A stretch of DNA of 29,723 bases, taken from the IMG/VR virus record IMGVR_UViG_3300025151_000199, positions 1 through 29,723 of that record; one strand, 5' to 3'. This DNA is from a virus. Positions within the stretch are counted from its first letter, which is position 1; the number at the start of each line of letters is the position of its first letter. This document shows positions 24,606 through 29,723 of this stretch, piece by piece. The notes below the pieces were generated by a model that did no database searches, was not told the DNA's origin, and was given only the letters and a program-made list of their open reading frames with translations. A program made the position numbers and the translations under genes.

Positions 24606-25074
24606 ACCAATTTTTATAGTAAGGACCCGTCTCCAGCATCTTGGAAAATTTGTTGAGTTTTGACAACCGCTGTGCCAGGAACAGTATGTAATGGCCGTTG
24701 TTGAGTTTGACCTGCTTGACCTTCTCCTTTATGTCGGGATGATCCTCCAGCACCACGATGTCGCTGGGCATGAGTGCCTCGTTGAGCCTGTCCGCTATCT
24801 CCACTGTCTGTTCCGCCGTGTACTGGTCCGGTTCCGCAATGATCACCAGCACGTCTTTGTTGTCGAAATCGAAATCCCATATGTGTGTGAATATGGTGCC
24901 GAACTCGCCGATGCCATCCAGTTCCAGGAACTCCACCTTGCCGTCCACTATGGCCTTCTGGGCGTATGGACAGGGCGGTAGGTCACCGAACACCGGGTTG
25001 GGTCGGGTGACGAATTCCCTAATCCACTTCTGGATCGTCTGGGTCGGTGTCTGTTTTTTCTGTTGAGTCGTCAT
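24547..25074 (-). CDS. Conserved-looking phage protein of unknown function (175 residues)
   Basis: I do not recognise a named family. The protein opens with a polar tail (MTTQQKKQTPTQTIQKW), then FVTRPNPVFGDLPPCPYAQK, an alternating hydrophobic stretch DVLVIIAEPDQYTAEQTVEI, and a basic C-terminus (KDYLRSVKGFRDPKSPKV). The PNPVFGDLPPCPYA segment is a pattern I associate with uncharacterised marine T4-like phage proteins. The start overlaps the coiled-coil gene upstream by 56 bases and the stop lies inside the 3' end of the opposite-strand gene. No membrane segment or signal peptide is seen. Confidence 0.7.
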   Translation of the reverse strand: MTTQQKKQTPTQTIQKWIREFVTRPNPVFGDLPPCPYAQKAIVDGKVEFLELDGIGEFGTIFTHIWDFDFDNKDVLVIIAEPDQYTAEQTVEIADRLNEALMPSDIVVLEDHPDIKEKVKQVKLNNGHYILFLAQRLSKLNKFSKMLETGPYYKNWSKDYLRSVKGFRDPKSPKV

Positions 25075-25336
25075 GTATGCCCTTGATCTTCTGCAGTGCC
25101 TCGTCCAGCAACCTTGCTTTGGTCTCTAACTTGGCCTTGAGTTCCGCAATCTCCTTGTTCTGCTCACCTATCTTGTGTCCACACGAGTGGACGTCCTGTT
25201 CTCTGTGCTCCAGTTTGATCAACACCTGCTTCATCCGGCTCTCTTTGCTTTTGACTTTCGCCAGGGCATCGTCACGATCCTTTGTGATTTCTACGATTTC
25301 GGCTTTGAGTTCCTTGACTAGGTCTTTTTCGGACAT
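25019..25336 (-). CDS. Small coiled-coil protein of unknown function
   Basis: A 105-residue, highly charged protein that is almost entirely heptad-like helix from residue 3 to about 88 (VKELKAEIVEITKDRDDALA, then EIAELKAKLETKARLLDEAL), followed by an acidic tail (STEKTDTDPDDPEVD). A CGH motif interrupts the helix near residues 52-54. The ATG lies in the palindrome ACATATGT. The acidic tail is encoded in the 56-base overlap with the next gene. It is the third gene after gp26, so a scaffold or assembly role in tail building is possible by position only. Confidence 0.65.
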   Translation of the reverse strand: MSEKDLVKELKAEIVEITKDRDDALAKVKSKESRMKQVLIKLEHREQDVHSCGHKIGEQNKEIAELKAKLETKARLLDEALQKIKGIHDDSTEKTDTDPDDPEVD

Positions 25337-25388
25337 ATGTAAGTGTTAATTATCTGCATTTTTCGATACCATAATAGTATACTATATC

Positions 25389-25610
25389 TTAGAAGAAAGG
25401 TTGACCGCTTTTCTTGGTAGTTTCCAGGTTGTCTTTTACCAGTTGTGCAATGATCTCACGCTCCGTTGGACTCAGCGCCATGGCCTCAGAATATGAAAGT
25501 CCGCCCCTCATGTACCAACTGATCTTTACCAGCTCGTGCTTCAGGGACTTCTGGCCACTCTCCATGTCCTTCAATGTCTTGATGATGTCAGATTCCGTTT
25601 GTGAAAGCAA
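25389..25610 (-). CDS. gp51-like small hub-assembly protein / C-terminal part of a gp26 frameshift product
   Basis: A 73-codon frame in the -1 frame relative to gp26. As a separate gene it would start with TTG at 25610 two bases after the gp26 stop, with no Shine-Dalgarno. The frame remains open upstream through the poly-T end of gp26, where AAATTTT offers a -1 slip. The sequence (SWYMRGGLSYSEAMALSPTE, then REIIAQLVKDNLETTKKSG, ending QPFF) looks like small proteins encoded next to gp26 in marine T4-like phages and annotated gp51, and functionally like the T part of G/GT tail chaperones. I favour expression by frameshift. Confidence 0.7.
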   Translation of the reverse strand: MLSQTESDIIKTLKDMESGQKSLKHELVKISWYMRGGLSYSEAMALSPTEREIIAQLVKDNLETTKKSGQPFF

Positions 25611-25612
25611 GG

Positions 25613-26467
25613 TTATACGAAAAAATTTGATGTGTCGAAAGTTACGGGTACCTCGTATGTTGCCGGTGCACCCTTCTTGATCTGGTCTTCGGTGGCCTTC
25701 AGTTTAAGCGGCTTCACTGCACCCTGTCCACGCACCTTCTGGAGATTGTCTTCTATCTCCTTGATAAGAGTTGCGTTTGCGTTTTCCACAAATTCCTTTA
25801 TGTGCGTCGGGTCTGTGATCTCTGTGCCATCGGGCATTGTGATCTTCTCAATGTTTTTTAGAAGTATACTGGCATTGAGATCAGTCAGTGTCTTGAATGC
25901 TTCGTTGAATCTTGTTGCTTTTTCTTCATCTGAAAGTTGTGAGTCTTGGATTGCGCCATACATCTTCTGTTGTTGAAAAGTTTTCAATGAAGTCGTTGTC
26001 ATGTCCTTGTAGGTCAACGGTCGAATCGCAATCTTCAATCCGTCCTTTAGGAAGATATCGCTGTCTACTTTTGTCCCTCGCAACTCATCCAATATTGCAG
26101 GTAAATTTATTGAGTGTGAAACTTGTTCCTTTGCACCCGGCACGGTAAAATTTATGTCCATGGTCTCACCATATGTTGCTATCCTAATTGCAACCAGGAT
26201 GGTGTCTAGATCATAACTTCTGATTTGCCATGCGTCCTTTATATCAGGCACACAACTCTGAATGACGTCAACTACACCTTGTCCGTTCATTAATGCATCA
26301 GGTGTTTTGAACCTGATCTCATCCTTGGCAGTCATGGGCATCACACCCAGTTCACCGGTTTGCGATGGTGTTACCACGTGCGGAGGATATGCACCACCCG
26401 AAGGCAACGACACGTATATGCTTGGTTGTCTAAAATACTTGTTTAGTGGGTTTGTGTTTTCCGTCAT
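25613..26467 (-). CDS. gp26: Baseplate hub protein gp26-like (tail assembly)
   Basis: A 284-residue protein resembling the T4_baseplate (gp26) family of marine T4-like phages: FRQPSIYVSLPSGGAYPPHV, then ELGVMPMTAKDEIRFKTPDA, LMNGQGVVDVIQSCVPDIKD and LDTILVAIRIATYGETMDI. T4 gp26 is 208 residues. Its gene is preceded by a TATAAATA box 44 bases upstream on the minus strand. It ends SNFFV across a poly-T run that contains the slippery heptamer A AAT TTT. It is divergent from the tape measure gene, which its product may help assemble if it acts as a chaperone. Confidence 0.85.
   Translation of the reverse strand: MTENTNPLNKYFRQPSIYVSLPSGGAYPPHVVTPSQTGELGVMPMTAKDEIRFKTPDALMNGQGVVDVIQSCVPDIKDAWQIRSYDLDTILVAIRIATYGETMDINFTVPGAKEQVSHSINLPAILDELRGTKVDSDIFLKDGLKIAIRPLTYKDMTTTSLKTFQQQKMYGAIQDSQLSDEEKATRFNEAFKTLTDLNASILLKNIEKITMPDGTEITDPTHIKEFVENANATLIKEIEDNLQKVRGQGAVKPLKLKATEDQIKKGAPATYEVPVTFDTSNFFV
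25622..25628 (-). promoter_or_regulatory. Candidate -1 ribosomal frameshift site (AAATTTT)
   Basis: In the gp26 frame the minus strand reads TCA AAT TTT TTC GTA TAA, so A AAT TTT fits the X XXY YYZ rule. After a -1 slip the ribosome reads TTT CGT ATA ACC and enters the 73-codon downstream frame, giving a fusion of about 359 residues. The site lies three codons before the gp26 stop. Confidence 0.6.
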
Positions 26468-26477
26468 TTTTTTATTC

Positions 26478-26485
26478 TATAAATA
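26478..26485 (+). promoter_or_regulatory. T4-type late promoter for the tape measure gene
   Basis: A perfect TATAAATA on the plus strand, 63 bases before the ATG at 26549. Start expected near 26491 by analogy with T4. It faces a second TATAAATA on the other strand. Confidence 0.75.
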
Positions 26486-26510
26486 TACACTAAAAGCGTA
26501 TAGATGTCTA

Positions 26511-26518
26511 TATTTATA
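26511..26518 (-). promoter_or_regulatory. T4-type late promoter for gp26
   Basis: A perfect TATAAATA on the minus strand, 44 bases before the gp26 ATG at 26467. Start expected near 26505. The two boxes point toward each other, so the 5' ends of both transcripts would overlap by roughly 15 bases. Confidence 0.75.
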
Positions 26519-26548
26519 TGCGTATAAAAAGGTAAAAATTAAAGTCGT

Positions 26549-28672
26549 ATGGCAACATTAGAGCAGATTATCAAGGATCTACAGGAAATAGCAGACAGCG
26601 GTGGCGTAGGTGGTAATTCGGCGGCCAGGAGGAAAGCGGCCGAGGAATCCAAGAAAGCACTAGAGAATGCCAAGAAACAAAACAAGTTAGACAACGATCT
26701 AAACAAGAAAAAGATCGAAGAACTAAGGATCGCCCAAAAACTTGTTAAAGCAGATACCGAAACCTACAAATTAATCGAAAAAGAGATCAAGCAGACAGAA
26801 TCACAGATCAAACAAAATGAGAAAATACTTGAGGTCAGTAAAAAACTGGGAGACAGTTTTGTTGGAATAGGTAAAGCGGCATTTGAAGGACAAGGTTCAA
26901 TCAGTGCTTTCACTGATAACGTAAGAGGTCTCGGACTTCTAGGAAACAGGCTCGATGTAAACATTGAAACATTTAGACAACTTTCACAAACAGGTGCAAA
27001 CTTTGGACAGTCGATAGTCGAACTAAGAAATGCGGCGGCCAACGCGGCATTACCACTAGATGATTTTGCATCATTGGTTGCTAGTAATTCACAGAACCTG
27101 GCGGCACTGTTTGGTTCGACAACACAAGGAGCCCAAAGGATAGCGGAACTTGGACGTATCACAAGAGAAGTTGGTATAGATAGACTGGCACCATTAGGAT
27201 TCACAGTTGAAGAAATAAACGAAACACTATTATTAAATTTAGATGCACAAAGAAGGACAGGTGTTCTTAACCAATTGACAGATTCACAAAGAATCAACAG
27301 TGCAATAGCATTTGCCGAAGAGTTGGACAGGTTAGCAAAATTAACAGGACAACAAAGAGATGAATTAAGGGCGGCAATCGAATCTCAAAAAGCAAACGAA
27401 AGATTCCAAGCGGCACTGCAAGGACAAACAGAAGAAACTAGAAGAAGATTGCAAGGATTTGCGGCCACAGTTGAAGGGATATCTCCTCAATTAGCAGAAG
27501 GATTTCAAGACCTTATAGCCAACGCAGGTGTTCCAGTAACTGAATCAGCACTGGCTCTTGTACAAAACATTCCAGGGGCAAGAGATGTAGTCAATGATTT
27601 GATTTCAGGAGTTGTGTCAAGCGAACAAGCACTTATCAACATAAGGGATCTGTCTGCAGGTAGTATTGACAGATTTAGACAGGCAACCGTTACAGGACAA
27701 GTTGAATTTTTACAACTACAAGGAGGAATAATCGAACTTGGTAGAAGAGTTACAGATGCCGGCTCTGTGCTAGACGAACAGAATAAATCCGCAACTAGTC
27801 TTGTGCAGAACCTAACAACATTTGAACAGGCGACCAAAGTTCTCGCAAGCCAATTCCAACAGATTGAAACCGGACTCCTAAGAGCATTTGGACCAGCACT
27901 GGGAGGATTCGTAGGTGGCATTCAAACAGCATTCGGAAAAGGTGGCTCAATTGCGGTTGCACTCGGTGCCGCACCTGGATTGACAGCAGGATTGATAGTG
28001 GCAGGACTGGCAGGAAAATATCTATTCACAGAAGCAAAGGAAATTGCAATAATTGCCGCTGGTACGGCCTTGGGCCAAAAAGGAATGGTTACACAACTAG
28101 GTGGCATCAGAGGTGTCCTTGGCAAAGGTTTAGGTTTTGCAGGAAAGGGTCTAGGAGTTTTGGGCGGAGGAGCCGCGGTAATCGGTGGTGCCACTCAGGC
28201 AAGTACCGCAGAGACAACAGGAGGCAAAGCACTGGGCGTAGGGTCTAGTATACTAGGTGGTGCTTTGGCAGGTGCAAGTTTAGGGAAGATATTTGGATTG
28301 CCTGGATTGGCTGTAGGAGCAGGTATTGGTGGCCTCGTTGGATTGGCGGGACTAATGATGAACGACAATAAGAGAGCATTTGGCGGGCCGATGAATGCGG
28401 GAGAAACTTATCTAGTTGGCGAAAATGGACCTGAGATTGTTACCTCTGGAACCTCAAGCACCGTCACTGCAAACAAAGATCTCAAAGACACATTTGACAC
28501 AGAGGCATTGGAAACAAAGATGTCCAGCATGATCACAGAACTGAACAGTGCAAATAAGACTTTAACGAATATGGTAAATGGCGTAAATACGCTTGTTGCA
28601 GTCGAAAGCAGGGCCTTGAAAGCAGTTGAGAAAACAGCACGTAAAGATGTCAATCAAATAGGTATTGTTTAG
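26549..28672 (+). CDS. Tail tape measure protein
   Basis: A 707-residue protein with tape-measure layout. Residues ~20-110 are a charged coiled coil. Residues ~110-465 are mostly helical (LRNAAANAALPLDDFASLVA, then TGQQRDELRAAIESQKANER). Residues ~465-600 are glycine/alanine-rich hydrophobic segments (VALGAAPGLTAGLIVAGLAG, then SSILGGALAGASLGKIFGLP). Residues 612-631 (GGPMNAGETYLVGENGPEIV) are the G-GE-YLVGE-GPE motif common near tape measure C-termini. T4 gp29 is 590 residues, so the tail may be somewhat longer, at about 1.5 angstrom per residue. It follows its own late promoter and precedes the portal by 35 bases. Confidence 0.85.
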   Translation: MATLEQIIKDLQEIADSGGVGGNSAARRKAAEESKKALENAKKQNKLDNDLNKKKIEELRIAQKLVKADTETYKLIEKEIKQTESQIKQNEKILEVSKKLGDSFVGIGKAAFEGQGSISAFTDNVRGLGLLGNRLDVNIETFRQLSQTGANFGQSIVELRNAAANAALPLDDFASLVASNSQNLAALFGSTTQGAQRIAELGRITREVGIDRLAPLGFTVEEINETLLLNLDAQRRTGVLNQLTDSQRINSAIAFAEELDRLAKLTGQQRDELRAAIESQKANERFQAALQGQTEETRRRLQGFAATVEGISPQLAEGFQDLIANAGVPVTESALALVQNIPGARDVVNDLISGVVSSEQALINIRDLSAGSIDRFRQATVTGQVEFLQLQGGIIELGRRVTDAGSVLDEQNKSATSLVQNLTTFEQATKVLASQFQQIETGLLRAFGPALGGFVGGIQTAFGKGGSIAVALGAAPGLTAGLIVAGLAGKYLFTEAKEIAIIAAGTALGQKGMVTQLGGIRGVLGKGLGFAGKGLGVLGGGAAVIGGATQASTAETTGGKALGVGSSILGGALAGASLGKIFGLPGLAVGAGIGGLVGLAGLMMNDNKRAFGGPMNAGETYLVGENGPEIVTSGTSSTVTANKDLKDTFDTEALETKMSSMITELNSANKTLTNMVNGVNTLVAVESRALKAVEKTARKDVNQIGIV

Positions 28673-28707
28673 GTTGCTTAAATGAACAAAAAAGTGTAAT
28701 ATAAAGC

Positions 28708-29723
28708 ATGGCTTGGAAAAAATATTTTAAAGACGCTAACCTTTCTCCAATATCTGGTGAGAAGGTACCAAACTTCGCAAAGAGGAACTACAGTTCTTAC
28801 TTGCCAGACGTGTACACAGGACACCCCAACAGGATACAGAGATACTTCCAGTATGACCAGATGGATTCAGATAGTGAGATCAACGCGGCACTGGACATCC
28901 TTGCAGAATTTTCAACACAGAAAAACACAGAAAATGAAACTCCATTCGATCTTGTGTTCAAAGACGAAACAACAGAGCATGAAGTGAAACTTCTCAAGAA
29001 GGCTTTACAGCAATGGACAAAATCAAATAAGTTTAACAAAAGAATTTTCAGAATATTTAGAAACGCACTGAAATACGGAGACTGTTTCTTCGTAAGAGAT
29101 CCTGAAACACAGAAATGGTTGTACATCGACAACGCAAAAGTTGACAGGATTGTTGTAAACGAATCAGAAGGCAAAAAACCCGAACAGTATGTGATCAGAG
29201 ACATCAACCCTAACCTACAGAGATTAAGTGCAACACAGATCACACCGAACCAAACATACGGTGGTGGTGGAACAACAGGTGGAGGCACAGCGGCTTATGG
29301 TTCAAGTTATGCAAACGCAGGTGCAACGAACAATATGTCAGGCTTCGCTGGCGGAAACGCTGGTGGCAGATTCTACAAAACAATGAATGCGTACAACATA
29401 AACGCAGAACATGTAATTCATATGTCGATGTCAGACGGATTGGACAACTTATTCCCGTTTGGACAGTCAGTGCTAGAACAAGTTTTCAAAGTCTACAAAC
29501 AGAAAGAATTATTAGAAGACGCAATCATAATTTACAGGGTACAGAGAGCACCTGAAAGAAGAGTATTCTACATTGACGTGGGTAACATGCCTACACACTT
29601 GGCGATGCAGTTCGTTGAGAGAGTCAAGAACGAGATCAACCAAAGAAGAATTCCAAGTGCATCAGGTGGAGCAAACTTCATTGATGCAACATACAACCCA
29701 ATGTCCATAAACGAAGATTACTT
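28708..29723 (+). CDS. gp20: Portal vertex protein gp20 (C-terminus outside window)
   Basis: The frame opens at ATG 28708 (MAWKKYFKDANLSPISGEKV) and is open to the edge, 338 codons. It is a clear gp20: HPNRIQRYFQYDQMDSDSEI, then RNALKYGDCFFVRDPETQ and YRVQRAPERRVFYIDVGNMP, and SASGGANFIDATYNPMSINE. gp20 forms the dodecameric portal through which DNA is packaged. Residues ~185-220 are a Gly/Asn/Thr/Ser-rich insertion (GGGGTTGGGTAAYGSSYANA and following). No Shine-Dalgarno is visible; the ATG sits between AAGC and GCTT. It lies 35 bases after the tape measure gene, with which it is probably co-transcribed. Confidence 0.95.
   Translation, partial: MAWKKYFKDANLSPISGEKVPNFAKRNYSSYLPDVYTGHPNRIQRYFQYDQMDSDSEINAALDILAEFSTQKNTENETPFDLVFKDETTEHEVKLLKKALQQWTKSNKFNKRIFRIFRNALKYGDCFFVRDPETQKWLYIDNAKVDRIVVNESEGKKPEQYVIRDINPNLQRLSATQITPNQTYGGGGTTGGGTAAYGSSYANAGATNNMSGFAGGNAGGRFYKTMNAYNINAEHVIHMSMSDGLDNLFPFGQSVLEQVFKVYKQKELLEDAIIIYRVQRAPERRVFYIDVGNMPTHLAMQFVERVKNEINQRRIPSASGGANFIDATYNPMSINEDY

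Noticed and set aside
24614-24880. An 88-codon Arg/Gly/Gln-rich frame inside the 175-residue minus gene
   Set aside because: Composition is that of a shifted frame of its neighbour, and no start signal supports it.
25374-25385. 12-bp palindrome ATAGTATACTAT after the gp51-like frame
   Set aside because: AT-rich, short, without a T tract or repeated copies; too little to call an operator or terminator.
15603-28706. Shared TAATATAAAG before gp55 (15604) and gp20 (28697) as a promoter
   Set aside because: Before gp20 it abuts the ATG, leaving no room for a transcript start; two AT-rich matches can be chance.
1-29723. tRNA genes, CRISPR arrays, insertion sequences, integrase or attachment sites
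   Set aside because: Looked for by eye on both strands; no tRNA arm pattern, spaced repeats, or transposase/integrase motifs seen.

Overview
This window reads as part of the genome of a T4-like contractile-tailed phage (Caudoviricetes), of the type common in seawater on cyanobacteria, SAR11 and other alphaproteobacteria. The evidence is a set of recognisable T4 core proteins: baseplate gp6, gp25, gp5, gp53 and gp48; hub gp26; portal gp20; late sigma factor gp55; and recombination nuclease gp46/gp47. The TATAAATA late promoters that a gp55-type sigma is expected to use are also present. The host cannot be read from the sequence. I saw no tRNA, IS element, CRISPR array or integrase.

Layout. 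Positions 1-15476 are a minus-strand baseplate cluster, transcribed gp48, gp53, a 791-residue putative hub protein, gp5, gp25, gp6, then a giant structural ORF of more than 2083 codons that leaves the window. TATAAATA boxes precede gp48 and gp6. Positions 15623-19551 are a plus-strand run: gp55, gp47, a 56-codon ORF overlapping both neighbours, and gp46. Positions 19557-23327 are accessory. They hold two tandem paralogous 2OG-Fe(II) oxygenase-like proteins, a small histone-H1-like basic protein with its own sigma70-type promoter and terminator, a GIY-YIG-type nuclease, a possible sulfotransferase-like protein and a glycine-amidinotransferase-like enzyme. Positions 23328-23831 have no gene but carry many hairpins, several capped by GNRA tetraloops on the plus strand; I interpret this as a large structured non-coding RNA of unassigned family. 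Positions 23832-26467 hold a possible aminoacyl-transferase-like protein, two small unknown proteins and the gp26 / gp51-like pair. From 26549 the plus strand carries the tape measure protein and the portal, which runs off the right edge.

How it fits together. gp55 would direct transcription from the four TATAAATA boxes, which drive the baseplate cluster, gp6, gp26 and the tape measure gene. gp46/gp47 process DNA ends for recombination-dependent replication. The observations I rate highest are the structured RNA at 23382-23810; a canonical -1 slippery heptamer at the end of gp26 that would fuse it to the downstream small ORF, like the G/GT tail chaperones of other phages; facing late promoters between gp26 and the tape measure gene; a cupredoxin-like Cys-His motif in the giant protein; and a complete EF-hand-type loop in gp6.
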